A DNA stretch of 64,000 nucleotides, taken from NCBI GenBank assembly GCA_023415835.1, contig JAEZJK010000015.1, positions 1-64,000 of the forward strand, given 5' to 3'. The position numbers were made by a program, and so were the translations under genes. How positions within the stretch are numbered: the first letter of the stretch is position 1; each line of letters opens with the position of its first letter. Below the pieces are notes generated by a model that was not told the origin of the DNA, did not search any database, and saw only the letters and a list, made by a program, of their open reading frames with translations. This stretch comes from Bacillota bacterium. Its GTDB lineage: Bacteria > Bacillota > UBA4882 > UBA8346. Below, in pieces: positions 24,260 to 34,500 of the stretch.

Positions 24260-24910
24260 ATGATGATAAGGCTATTAACTCTCGAATCGAATTTAACTGT
24301 TCTTCGAACCAGATATCAACAGGATTCTGGAGCCTTAGAGCTTCTTAAAAAGCAGCAGGCTGAGAAGGAACAAAAGCTAACTGATGCCCAGAAAGATGTT
24401 GAAACCTGGCAGCAGGTTCAGACGCTTTTTACCAAGGTTTCAGGATTCGCCCGGGAACAATTGAAATCCAGGATCGAAGAGACTGTCACGGCAGCATTGC
24501 AAGCGGTATTTTGTGACGATCGAATCCAATTCAACATTGAAATCCGTACCCTGAATGATAAACCAGCAGCTGATTGGACTGTTATTAGCCATTATGGAGA
24601 CGTTCCGGTTGCTACGAATCCGGAAGACGGGCGGGGCGGGGGCATCGCGGACGTGGTAAGTTTGGCGCTGAGATTAGCATTGTTGGAATTGGCACGACCG
24701 AAACCTGATGGACCCATTATATTGGATGAACCGGGGAAGATGATCAGCCGGGAATATCTGCCGAATGTGGCGGAGTTTTTAAAACAATATCTCCAAAAAA
24801 CTGGCCGGCAGGGAATTATGATTACTCATGCCGAGGCTTTGGCTGATGTGGCTGACGTGAGTTATAGAGTGAGCCAGGCGAACGGGGTAAGCGAGGTAAG
24901 TCGTGTTTGA
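24260..24910 (+). CDS. SbcC/Rad50-like ATPase, C-terminal half
   Basis: ATG 24260 is 5 nt after AAGGG; GTG at 24254 is an alternative overlapping the previous stop. The product (216 aa) has a short coiled coil (residues 10-60), then the C-lobe: a GGRGGGIADVVSLALRLALL signature, Walker B PIILDEPGK and an ITHAEALADVAD segment like the H-loop. It completes the ATPase begun at 22022. The split between two genes with an intervening coil gene is notable. Confidence 0.82.
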   Translation: MMIRLLTLESNLTVLRTRYQQDSGALELLKKQQAEKEQKLTDAQKDVETWQQVQTLFTKVSGFAREQLKSRIEETVTAALQAVFCDDRIQFNIEIRTLNDKPAADWTVISHYGDVPVATNPEDGRGGGIADVVSLALRLALLELARPKPDGPIILDEPGKMISREYLPNVAEFLKQYLQKTGRQGIMITHAEALADVADVSYRVSQANGVSEVSRV

Positions 24911-25220
24911 AATAAAAATATTCCTTGCTTGGTATGACGGATGGATCGGGTACTATTACGACCGAAAAAGTAAGGCACTTTATATTTGCTTAATTCCTAT
25001 GGTTGTTTTAAAAATAAACAAACATCAACATAACTGGATTTTTGAAGGTTGTCGCGGATGTCCAAAAAGTGAAACTGGAGAAGGCCCAAAAGGTTGCTCT
25101 CAAGAGATTTATAGATGCAATTGTGGAGTATTTGATTATGGTAATAACCCTGAATTTCCCGGCTATAAGCAATGTTATGTTGATTGTGATTGGAAACCTG
25201 AAAATGAGGTGGAATCATGA
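24903..25220 (+). CDS. Phage protein with cysteine pairs (105 aa)
   Basis: GTG at 24903 overlaps the end of the ATPase gene. The N-terminus (IFLAWYDGWIGYYYDRKSKA) is common to small phage proteins encoded beside recombination genes. A C-terminal half with many cysteines (CRGCPKSETGEGPKGC, YRCNCG, CYVDC) may bind zinc. Function unknown. Confidence 0.65.
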   Translation: MFEIKIFLAWYDGWIGYYYDRKSKALYICLIPMVVLKINKHQHNWIFEGCRGCPKSETGEGPKGCSQEIYRCNCGVFDYGNNPEFPGYKQCYVDCDWKPENEVES

Positions 25221-26242
25221 AAAAGCTAATTATTACCGGAGACTGGCACTTTAAAGGAGTGAATCCTCGCGCCCGTTTGGACAACTACCAAGAAGCCATT
25301 ACCCGAAAAATCCATGAAGTTTTTAGTCTCGCAGTTCAAACGAAAGCTGAAGCAATAATAATCCCTGGAGACCTTTTTGATAGTCCGGCTACTACTCTGA
25401 GCACAATAAGCGATTTAGCAACATTATTACAATTAACTCCATGCCCAATTCTGACGATACCTGGAAATCATGATTTATGGTCAGCCAACCCTGGAAGCAA
25501 GTATCGGACTCCGTATGGTTTATTGGCACGGTTGGGATTGATTAAAGACATAACCGAGGGGCCTTATGGATTAAGCCCCGTGGGCGAAAAACTTCTTGTA
25601 ATTACCGGGCATGGATATTCGGTTGAAACCGACACTGAAGCAGGAATGTCGCAATTTGATTTGCCTTCTCAATTTAAAGAGATAACCGAGGAAACACCCT
25701 TTAAAATTCAACATGATATTGCAATTCATGTCGTCCACTCCATGTTAATGAACCATACTCCTGGCTTCGAAATGCGGCATACTCTTATTAGCCAGGTTAA
25801 AACCACAGCCGAAGTAATCATTTCCGGACACGAACATATTGGATTCGGTATCGTTCGCCGTGACGATGGAGTTCTCTTTATTAATCCAGGCGCCATTTGC
25901 CGGACGAATGCCGGGCATTCCGAGATTGAACGACAGATTCAAATAGCTCTACTCGCCATCGATGATAACGGACAAACATCCGCTGAACTTATCCCGCTCC
26001 GATCGGCGCTCCCGGGGAGTGAAGTTTTATCCCGGGAACACCTTGAAGTGGAAGCGGACCGGGAAAACCGGATGGAAAAGTTTCTATCGCTTTTAGCTAG
26101 TGAAGGTGAATCGAAGTTTTTGGAAGTTCGAGATATAGTTGAGGATCTTTCGGTCCGTGAAAACATTCCCGGGGAGGTTAAGACCGAAGCTTTGAAGCGG
26201 ATTGACCAGGCCAGGGAAGTGCTGGCGAAGGCGGGGGCATGA
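25217..26242 (+). CDS. SbcD/Mre11-like metallophosphoesterase nuclease
   Basis: ATG at 25217 overlaps the preceding stop by 4 bp. The 341-aa product has calcineurin-like phosphoesterase motifs: GDWHF (8-12), GDLFD (about 52-56), GNHD (about 84-87), a HVVH segment and GHEH (about 204-207). It is the nuclease partner of the split SbcC, cutting DNA ends for recombination or replication fork repair. The C-terminal helical region (270-341) would contact the ATPase. Confidence 0.85.
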   Translation: MKKLIITGDWHFKGVNPRARLDNYQEAITRKIHEVFSLAVQTKAEAIIIPGDLFDSPATTLSTISDLATLLQLTPCPILTIPGNHDLWSANPGSKYRTPYGLLARLGLIKDITEGPYGLSPVGEKLLVITGHGYSVETDTEAGMSQFDLPSQFKEITEETPFKIQHDIAIHVVHSMLMNHTPGFEMRHTLISQVKTTAEVIISGHEHIGFGIVRRDDGVLFINPGAICRTNAGHSEIERQIQIALLAIDDNGQTSAELIPLRSALPGSEVLSREHLEVEADRENRMEKFLSLLASEGESKFLEVRDIVEDLSVRENIPGEVKTEALKRIDQAREVLAKAGA

Positions 26243-26246
26243 TGAA

Positions 26247-26753
26247 ATGGCAAACGATAACTGGATTACTCCGGATTGGCTTTTTATATGGCTAAATAAC
26301 GAAATTCAGAAACGCTTTAATCTCCGTTTTGATGTTGATTTAGCAGCTGATTCCAAAAATACAAAAGTTGATCTGTATATTGATAAGACAACAAACAGTC
26401 TAAACGTTGCTTGGCATAAAGAATCAACTTGCGGTTTTTGCAATCCGCCATATTCGAAGCCAAATTTACCAGAGTTTACTCAAAAGGCTTTTCAGGAAGG
26501 GCTACTTGGTTACACATCAGTTCTACTGGTACCGTTCGATATTACTGGATGGTTTCGGGAGTGGGTTGCTAACAAAGCTGAAATATGGGTTCCTAATGAA
26601 CGGATTCCTTTTATTGAACCTGAAACCGGCAAACCGATCGGAACCCCACCAAAAGGGAGCATGTTGGTACTATATGGGCCTAGGGTACAAGTTGGCCGAT
26701 GGGAAGTAGTTCACATTCCAAGATGGATACCAAAAGAATTGAGGACAGCATAA
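26247..26753 (+). CDS. Phage DNA N6-adenine methyltransferase (Dam-like, PF05869 type)
   Basis: Start ATG 26247 (MANDNWITPDWLF) is the conserved beginning; the open frame further upstream overlaps the previous gene. Residues show the WxTPxxLF start, an FDVDLAADSKN segment, the catalytic CNPPYS motif near residue 65, and the PFDITGWFREWV region of phage N6A methyltransferases. It methylates adenine in DNA, perhaps to evade host restriction. The stop overlaps the next ATG (TAATG). Confidence 0.88.
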   Translation: MANDNWITPDWLFIWLNNEIQKRFNLRFDVDLAADSKNTKVDLYIDKTTNSLNVAWHKESTCGFCNPPYSKPNLPEFTQKAFQEGLLGYTSVLLVPFDITGWFREWVANKAEIWVPNERIPFIEPETGKPIGTPPKGSMLVLYGPRVQVGRWEVVHIPRWIPKELRTA

Positions 26754-27070
26754 TGGTCTACTTAATCTGCTTTGATCGCCCGTTCAAACATGCTCGCCAC
26801 TACATCGGCTATTGTAACGACGGTGAAGAAGCTCTCGAATCCCGAATCGATCGCCATCGTCGCGGTGACGGCTCCCGGTTACTCCGGGCCGTTACCGCAG
26901 CCGGTATCGGCTGGAAGGTTGTACGAACTTGGCCGGATGGGGACCGGAATTTTGAACGGAAACTGAAAAATCGAAAAAAAGCGAGTGAGTTATGCCCGGT
27001 GTGCCGGGAGGGATTGAGAAAAGCGAAACTCGAAGCAAAGATAGAAGAACAGCTTAAAAAGGCGGGGTAA
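26753..27070 (+). CDS. GIY-YIG-like small nuclease-fold protein
   Basis: ATG at 26753 overlaps the preceding stop. The 105-aa product starts VYLICFDRPFKHARHYIGYC and continues RIDRHRRGDGSRLLRAVTAA, a family widespread in Actinobacteria and phages with a GIY-YIG-like beginning (VYLI...HYIGY). A CPVC pair near the C-terminus may bind zinc. Activity is not established for the family. Confidence 0.7.
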   Translation: MVYLICFDRPFKHARHYIGYCNDGEEALESRIDRHRRGDGSRLLRAVTAAGIGWKVVRTWPDGDRNFERKLKNRKKASELCPVCREGLRKAKLEAKIEEQLKKAG

Positions 27071-27072
27071 AA

Positions 27073-27270
27073 ATGGCAGCTAAATGGCTTTCGACATTAA
27101 AACCGTTAACTCCTGAAGTTGAAAAATACATTAAGGACAATTACCACAAAGTTGTTAGCAGGCAAGTATCTCAAAAGGAAATGGCTAGGCATCTCAAAAT
27201 GTCTCCTTCTCTCTTAGGAGGATACGCTCAATTGTATGGCCTTACTCGAAACAGTCAAAAGGCAGGATAG
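27073..27270 (+). CDS. Helix-turn-helix protein (65 aa)
   Basis: ATG at 27073 lies 3 bp after the previous stop, with GGCGGGG as a weak site. Residues about 30-60 (SQKEMARHLKMSPSLLGGYA) form a helix-turn-helix of the type used in small phage DNA-binding proteins. Basic residues follow. Role unknown. Confidence 0.65.
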   Translation: MAAKWLSTLKPLTPEVEKYIKDNYHKVVSRQVSQKEMARHLKMSPSLLGGYAQLYGLTRNSQKAG

Positions 27271-27361
27271 TAGGTGGTTCCGAAAGCGAAACTCGAAGCA
27301 AAGAAGAAAGCTGCGTAAATACAGAGATGTTTGTAATTATAGGGGAACAAGGGGAATTCAA

Positions 27362-28945
27362 ATGATAAACATTCCAAACTTCTATCCAACACCACAAAAT
27401 CTTATCCGGAAGATGCTAGAAGGTATTAACCTTGAGCAGATCTGCACTATTCTTGAGCCATCTGCTGGCAAGGGAGATATTGTTGACTATATCACCAATT
27501 ACATCAAAAGCAATGAGTGGAAATTCCGTTATCATAAGCTCAATATTGACACCATAGAGATCGATTCCAACCTTCAACACATCTTAAAAGGTAAGGGTTA
27601 TAGAGTGGTCCATAATGATTTTCTATCATTTGAGACCTTTAAAAGCTATGACCTAATTATTATGAACCCACCATTTAGTGATGGAGACAAGCACCTATTG
27701 AAAGCATTGGATTTAATGAAGAATGGTGGGCACATCGTTTGTTTGCTTAACTCCATGACCATTAAACATCCCTTTTCAAATATCAGAAAAGATCTAATGC
27801 AACGTCTGGATGAACTTAATGCGAACATTGAGTTTATTCCCAATGCCTTCATCGATGCGGAACGGACAACAGCGGTTGAGATAGCATTGATTAAGGTTAA
27901 TATTCCAGCAGAAGGGAGGACAAGCATTCTAATTGACGAGCTACGAAAAACAGAGATCTACAAGCAAGCTCTAAACACAACCGGAGAGATCATTGAAAAG
28001 GACTTTTTAAACAATATTGTCCAGCGTTACAACTTCGAAATGAAGGCCGGTCTTAACCTTTTAAATGAATATTTTGCCATGAAACCATACATATTAACCT
28101 CTTTCAAAGAAGTTTACAACAATGCTGTTATTGAACTTAAGGTCGGAGGTTCCGAAAAAGAGCCCGAATTTTGGAATTCTTATATTCAAGCAATACGCTC
28201 TAAGTATTGGAAGGCATTGTTTAACTCTGAAGTATTCGCTAATGTTTTTACAACCAAGTTGAGAAACGAGTTTCATAGCAGAATCGATGAACTTCAACAT
28301 TATGATTTTTCGCTTTATAACATTTATACCATTAAAACTGAGATACTTAAGGGAATGTCAAAAAGCATTGACGATACTATTTTGGCCTTATTCGAAGAAT
28401 TCAGCCACAAACATCATTGGTATAACGAAACCTCTAAAAACATCCATTATTACAATGGCTGGAAGACAAATCAATGTTGGAAAATAAATAAGCGCGTCAT
28501 TATTCCCTTATCCGCGTATAGTTGGGGTGAGTTTCGGCCCAATTATAGTGCTGGGGATAAGTTAAAAGACATCGAAAAAGTATTTGACTATCTCGATGAC
28601 GGTCAGTCGGATCATGTCGATTTAGAAGTGACTTTGAAACGGGCACAGGAAGCTGGGCAGACAACTAAGATCCCGCTAAAGTATTTTAATGTAACCTTTT
28701 ATAAAAAAGGTACCTGCCATATTGAATTCGCCAATCCTGATCTCCTTAAGAAGTTCAACCTCTTCGGGAGTCAAAAGAAGGGCTGGTTACCTCCTTCATA
28801 CGGAAAAGCAGACTATGACGATATGGCTCAAGAAGAAAAGACGGTTATCGACTCTTATGAAGGGGAAGCCGAGTATCGCAAAGTTATGAAAAATAAAGAT
28901 TACTTCCTTTGTAAGGTTGGATTGCCGTTACTGGAGGCATCGTAA
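27362..28945 (+). CDS. N6-adenine methyltransferase with DUF4942-type C-terminus
   Basis: ATG 27362 is preceded by AAGGGG and begins NIPNFYPTPQNLIRKMLEGI, the normal family start; the longer frame from 27236 overlaps the previous gene. The 527-aa product has a Rossmann methyltransferase with ILEPSAGKGD (motif I, about 33-42) and IIMNPPFSDGD (motif IV, about 98-108). The C-terminal 300 residues resemble DUF4942, seen in phage and plasmid methylase-like proteins. Its target site is unknown. Confidence 0.8.
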   Translation: MINIPNFYPTPQNLIRKMLEGINLEQICTILEPSAGKGDIVDYITNYIKSNEWKFRYHKLNIDTIEIDSNLQHILKGKGYRVVHNDFLSFETFKSYDLIIMNPPFSDGDKHLLKALDLMKNGGHIVCLLNSMTIKHPFSNIRKDLMQRLDELNANIEFIPNAFIDAERTTAVEIALIKVNIPAEGRTSILIDELRKTEIYKQALNTTGEIIEKDFLNNIVQRYNFEMKAGLNLLNEYFAMKPYILTSFKEVYNNAVIELKVGGSEKEPEFWNSYIQAIRSKYWKALFNSEVFANVFTTKLRNEFHSRIDELQHYDFSLYNIYTIKTEILKGMSKSIDDTILALFEEFSHKHHWYNETSKNIHYYNGWKTNQCWKINKRVIIPLSAYSWGEFRPNYSAGDKLKDIEKVFDYLDDGQSDHVDLEVTLKRAQEAGQTTKIPLKYFNVTFYKKGTCHIEFANPDLLKKFNLFGSQKKGWLPPSYGKADYDDMAQEEKTVIDSYEGEAEYRKVMKNKDYFLCKVGLPLLEAS

Positions 28946-29247
28946 TGACCAAACTCTGCGGCAATTGTTTCTGGTTCTCGATATTACCCAGTTGCTCCAA
29001 ACTTCAAAAAGCCGGGTCCCGCGCCTGTGACCATTGGAGCCCGGATTCAGCAAAAATCTTAAAGCAGCTCCGAGACGAGAACCAGGACAAACAAACCATA
29101 AAATTATTAATTAATTACATATCCGAAAAATGCAGCCGGTGCCCCGCTTATCGCCCAAGGGAAAAATGTTTGATCGAAGATTGCGAAAGTTATTTGCTGG
29201 AATACTTCGCGGGGATGGCGGCGGCGAAAGAAAAGAAAGTGGTATAG
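28945..29247 (+). CDS. Cysteine-rich protein, probable zinc or Fe-S binder (100 aa)
   Basis: ATG at 28945 overlaps the previous stop by one base. The product has CGNCFWF, PSCSKL, ACDHW in the N-terminal half and CSRCPAYRPREKC, EDC in the C-terminal half. Two cysteine clusters of this kind suggest two small metal sites. Function unknown. Confidence 0.65.
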   Translation: MTKLCGNCFWFSILPSCSKLQKAGSRACDHWSPDSAKILKQLRDENQDKQTIKLLINYISEKCSRCPAYRPREKCLIEDCESYLLEYFAGMAAAKEKKVV

Positions 29248-29270
29248 CAATAGTTAAGGAGGTGGCTTCG

Positions 29271-31469
29271 TTGACCACAACCGCAGTAAAAAAAGAGGCA
29301 AAACAAGCAGTACAGGCTGAGACTATTAAGGGAATTGTTAATCGTCGTATTTTCTATAACGCTGAAAACGGTTACTGTGTCATTTCAATGGCTGTAAAAG
29401 AATTCAGTGGTTCAATTCTTGCTAATTCATTTGAAGGAGAAATTAAGGCCTCGGGAAATATGCCATCGGTCCGCGAAGGAGACGAATATCGCCTTACTGG
29501 AATCTGGACAGATCATCCCCGTTACGGACGACAGTTTAAATTCACTTCCTCAGAATTAATCCTTCCCACCGGTACTGCTGGAGTCGCCCGCTACCTTTCC
29601 GGGATTACCTACGGGGTCGGGATGGCAAAAGCTCAAAAAATTGTTGATGCTCTTGGCACAGATTGCCTTCAAAAAGTCAAAGAAAATCCTTCGGTTTTGA
29701 GTAAATTGGATTTTCTGACTGAAGGCCAGCGCAATGAGATCGCCGAGGATTTATCCAAAAATTCAGTCCAGGCGGAATTGGCCGGATTGATTTGCCGGGA
29801 AGGAATCGGCCCCGGAATGGTGGCGCGAATCTATGGAAAATATGCCATGGATAGCGTCAGAATAGTTAAAGAAAACCCTTATGTCCTTTCTGAAGACCTC
29901 TGGGGTGTCGGATTCAAAAAAGCTGATGCAATTGCTCAGACTGTTGGAATTGCTCCAAATAGCCCTTACCGGGTGGAAGCGGCGCTCAATTATGTATTAG
30001 AGGAAGCCGGAAATGAAGGGCATGTGTATCTGGAACCCAACGATATAGTCTGGAAGTTGATCGGCAAAAAGGGATTGATTGAATGTTCTGGCGTTGGAAT
30101 TCCCGATATCGCCATGGCCAATGGGAAACTTATTTCAGATGGCCGCTGCATCCGTGAAGGTAACGCTGTATATGCCCAACATCTTTATTATGCCGAATGC
30201 TCGGTTGCAGCGGCAATCCGTCGATTGCTTTGCCTTAAGGTTGAAACCAAAGCGGATATTAAGGCCATGGTTGCCGACATCGAGAGCCGGGATGGAGTTA
30301 CTTATGCTCTTGAGCAAAGAGCGGCGATCGAGGCTTCACTTACTTCTGGCTTGTCAATTATAACTGGTGGTCCTGGTACTGGGAAAAGTACGGTTACTAA
30401 TGCAATAGTTGATATTTACTGCCGGATACATCTGGAGAAAGAGATTTATCTTGCAGCTCCAACCGGAAGAGCTGCTAAACGGATGGCCGAGGTTACAAAA
30501 AGGCCAGCCAAAACTATTCATCGATTATTGAGGTATAGTCCGCAATACGGTGGATTTGAATTCGGTTCCGGATGCCCTCTTCCCGGTCCTGGGTTACTGA
30601 TAGTTGACGAGGCATCCATGATTGATATCGAATTGATGGCTTGTCTCCTTTCGGCGGTGGAAGATTTGCAAGTAATCTTAGTAGGTGATGTCGATCAGCT
30701 TCCCTCAGTGGGTCCTGGTTCTGTTCTCCGCGACCTAATTGCCAGTGAAAAGGTACCTACTGTTCGATTGAAGTTTAATTACCGACAGGCTGGAGGATCC
30801 AAAATAGCTGAATACGCAAACCTGATTTGCCAGGGAGTGATTCCACCCCTTCAAAATGCGGGTGACTTTGAATATATCCCGATTGAAGATGGAGATCAAG
30901 CAGCTGAAGTTATTCTCGGTTTAGTTCGCGGGGCCTTAGCTGATGGATATAGCCAGATGGATTTTCAAGTCTTGGCGCCAATGAAACGAGGTAGTTCCGG
31001 AGTTACGAAACTGAATGAGTTAGTTCGGGAGCTTGCCAATCCTAGCCGGGGCGGTCAAGTTCTTGGCAACTACCGTATTAACGATAAAGTGATGGTAATT
31101 AAAAATCATTACGGACTCGGGGTCTTTAATGGTGATATCGGACAAGTAAAGGACATTAATAGGGGTATCTTAACGGTAGACTTCGGCGATCTTAATTGCG
31201 TCGATTTTAAACCGGAGGATCTGGAGATTTTGACTCTTGCCTATGCATCGACTATTCACAAATCCCAAGGATCTGAGTTTCCTATAGTCTTCATGCCCTT
31301 AACAAAGCAGCATTATATGATGTTACAACGCAATCTGTTATATACCGGGATGACCCGGGCAAAAAAACGGCTTGTCTTGGTAGGTGATGAATGGAGTATT
31401 AAAAAGGCTGTTGGAAATGACGTTATAGAGAAGCGTTTCAGCATGTTGGCGGACCGTATAAAGAGATAG
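29271..31469 (+). CDS. RecD2-like superfamily 1 helicase
   Basis: TTG at 29271 lies 7 nt after AAGGAGG; the open frame upstream overlaps another gene. The 732-aa product has an N-terminal OB/HhH region (IKGIVNRRIFYNAENGYCVI), then Walker A GGPGTGKST (about 366), DEASMID (about 446), GDVDQLPSVGPG, TIHKSQGSEFP and YTGMTRAKKRLVLVGD. These are the 1B helicase motifs of RecD2. It translocates 5' to 3' and probably assists replication or recombination. Confidence 0.9.
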   Translation: MTTTAVKKEAKQAVQAETIKGIVNRRIFYNAENGYCVISMAVKEFSGSILANSFEGEIKASGNMPSVREGDEYRLTGIWTDHPRYGRQFKFTSSELILPTGTAGVARYLSGITYGVGMAKAQKIVDALGTDCLQKVKENPSVLSKLDFLTEGQRNEIAEDLSKNSVQAELAGLICREGIGPGMVARIYGKYAMDSVRIVKENPYVLSEDLWGVGFKKADAIAQTVGIAPNSPYRVEAALNYVLEEAGNEGHVYLEPNDIVWKLIGKKGLIECSGVGIPDIAMANGKLISDGRCIREGNAVYAQHLYYAECSVAAAIRRLLCLKVETKADIKAMVADIESRDGVTYALEQRAAIEASLTSGLSIITGGPGTGKSTVTNAIVDIYCRIHLEKEIYLAAPTGRAAKRMAEVTKRPAKTIHRLLRYSPQYGGFEFGSGCPLPGPGLLIVDEASMIDIELMACLLSAVEDLQVILVGDVDQLPSVGPGSVLRDLIASEKVPTVRLKFNYRQAGGSKIAEYANLICQGVIPPLQNAGDFEYIPIEDGDQAAEVILGLVRGALADGYSQMDFQVLAPMKRGSSGVTKLNELVRELANPSRGGQVLGNYRINDKVMVIKNHYGLGVFNGDIGQVKDINRGILTVDFGDLNCVDFKPEDLEILTLAYASTIHKSQGSEFPIVFMPLTKQHYMMLQRNLLYTGMTRAKKRLVLVGDEWSIKKAVGNDVIEKRFSMLADRIKR

Positions 31470-31507
31470 ATAAAACCAGCAAGATCGAGGTTAGGGGTGG
31501 TGATCAG

Positions 31508-34500
31508 GTGTCTGGGGCTTCAATGGATTTGAACGAGATTTTAGAACGTCTCGACAAAGAAGCGTTCTTGAATCATATGGGATTTCAAAAAAATAAAAAA
31601 GGCAGGTGGTATGTGAATTGCCCATTCTGCCAGGGCAATGAAAAGCTTAGCATCAATAGTCAAAAAGGTCTTTGGAAATGCTTTAAGTGTTTTGAAAAAG
31701 GTAATCTTATTTCACTCTATGCCAAACTGAATAATTGTTCCAATGGCGACGCTGTAAAAGCAATTAAGGAATTCGCCGGAATCAAAGATGATTATAAACC
31801 AAACAAAAACACACGAAAATTACATGCGGTTCCACCTAAAGTAAATACAGATATCCCTGAAAGTAATCCGGAATCAAGATCAGATCAAACCGGTGGTGAT
31901 GACATTCCACCCTGGGAGGACCAACCAGAAAATCAACAGATAGATCCTAATCTCCTGGAATCCAAAAATGTCGAATCCGAGTCTTCCGGCAAAGAGGCGG
32001 CGCGGCCTCGGGATATCTATATCGAATTGGTAAAACTGGCTCACTTGACAGAGGCGCATCGGAATGAGCTCCGAACCAAACGCGGATTTACAGACGCTTT
32101 AATCGACCAGTTGGCGTTCCGGTCCGGTGGACAGTATTTGGAAGAGATCATTGAAAAACTCCGGGAACAATTTTCAGACCAAGACATCAAAGACGCCGGC
32201 ATATTTAATCAAGTTAATGGGCAATTGGTTTATTCCGATCAGCTATTAAGCGACAAGGTACTTATCCCCTATCTGGATGAACGCGGAGAAATCTATTATC
32301 TTAAACCGCATAAGTTTGGCTTGAAAGATGTCCCTCTCGAAGCGTGTTGCAGATATTTTCTGAAAGACCATCCGGAAGAAGTTGTTTTGGCTGAAGCTGA
32401 GTTCAAAGCTATAGCACTCTATCAATGGGGAATCCCGGCATACGGTATCCCAGGGATAAGTAGTTTTGGGAAAAATCATTTTGAGCGCCTAGTATCCGAC
32501 CTCAAAGAATTTGGCGTCAAACGAGTTGTTGTAATTTTTGATAATGAAATAAAGGACAACCCACTTTTCCCGAATTTCAAAGAAAAACCAGCTGACCGAT
32601 TTGATACCGACTACTGGTGTTACCGAATGGCCCAGGAGCTTGCCCGTGAAGGATTCGCGACCCGATGTGGGCGGTTGCCGGATGAGTGGAGGGTAAACGG
32701 AAAAATTGACTTCGATGGCGCCTTGGCGGCCGGAAAGACCAAATCGGATATTCAAAGAGTAATTGCTGCGGCTATCACTCCAAAAGAATATTTGGACCTG
32801 ATTCCCGAAGAGGGCAAAATCATTGTTTTAAAAAAATACGATCGCGTGTTTTCGCAAAACCCTATTGAACGGGAATTTAATAAGTATGTCGCGGTCCGCA
32901 ACAAAGGCCGAGAAAACGAGTATCGGGAAACGCTTTCGAATTTTGTTATCAACATCAAAACTTCATATTTTACGCCAGAAGGCATCATTCGCAGCATTGA
33001 GTTTGTTAACAAATTTAAAGAGGTTTCGCCACCGTTTCTGTTGACAGCCAGCGAAATGGCCGGGCTCACAGAAATGAAAAAGTTCTGTCTAAGTAAGGGA
33101 AATTACATTTTTACAGGCAAGGGATCCGATCTGAGCGACATTTGGGATCTTGAGTTTTCACGGAATATCGGAGACGTCGTTTATATGCCGGAATCGATCG
33201 GTTATATAAAGGAGCACGATGTGTGGTTATTTGCCACCATGGCTATACAACGAGGGAAAGTTTATGCTCCGGATAGTGACGGCGTGATGTGGATTAAAAA
33301 CAAAGGTTTTAAGCCGCAATCAATTAAACAAAACCAATTCGGCCAAGAATCTGAAGACGCTATTCCCGATTTGTCGACCAAACCCATTGATATTCTGGAA
33401 GTCGCCAAAAAAATCAAACACACGGTCGGAGGGTATGAAGCCTATGCGGCTCTGGGGTGGGTGATTGCAACAATATTCAGCAATGATATTTTCGAGCAAT
33501 ACAAATGTATGCCAATCCTGTTTCCTCACGGGAAAAGGGAATCCGGAAAGTCGACTTTTGCCCGGTGGATTATTAGTTGTTTCGGCGTAGAGGTTGACGG
33601 ATACGGGATTTCCGAAAGTTCTCAAAACTCAATTATGAAGGGGCTGGCTTATTATTCAAGTTTAGGGTGTTGGTACGACGAGTACCGGAATGAACCTAGG
33701 GTAACCCAGAAAGATGGTTATTTTAGATCGGCATATAATCGGCAAAGCTCTGGGAAAGGCACCGTTACATTTCAGACTAAAAGCTATCCAGTTAATGCGG
33801 CGCTGATGTTGTCCGGTGAGGAGCTGCCGAAAGACAATGGATTATTTACCCGGTTGATTCCATTGCAATTATCATCCTATAAGCGTGACCGGACTTATTT
33901 TAATTGGATCCAAAAAAACTTTAAAAATTTTTCATACATTTCTTATTACCTTATCACCAATTATGAAACTTTGAAGCCCAAAATACTTGAAACTATCGCG
34001 GCGCTCAAAACGGAATTACTTAAGACAGATATTAGCGATCGTGCAGCTGAAAACTGGGCTATCGTGGCTGGATCCTTTTACGCAACGATTGACCCCGATA
34101 TTAATTTTATCAGATGGGTCGGCACTGTCTGTCAGGATTTAAAGCAAACCGGCGAAAACGAACACATGCTCAATCAATTCTTGGAAGACATCTTAAGTAT
34201 GGTTAGCGACCATGACCTTAACACGACTCACATTTATCAAGAAAAGGTTGACGGTGTACTGTATTACAATCTTTGGTTTAATGATATTTACGCTAAATGG
34301 GCGCAGCGGTTTAGAAGCAGAACCGGACGGGAACCGTTCGACGAAGGTTCGATCCGTAAGTATTTGTGTGACGAACCATATTACGTTAAATCACCAGCTA
34401 AAATCAATTTTTCGGATATCCGGAAACGTGGGGTTAGAATCTTAGCTAATAAGGCCCCTGAATCAATTACTGAGGCGTGGGAAATTATCGAAAGCAGATT

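Noticed and set aside
29130..29270. Longer helicase start
   Set aside because: It overlaps a protein-coding gene in another frame; TTG 29271 has a strong site.
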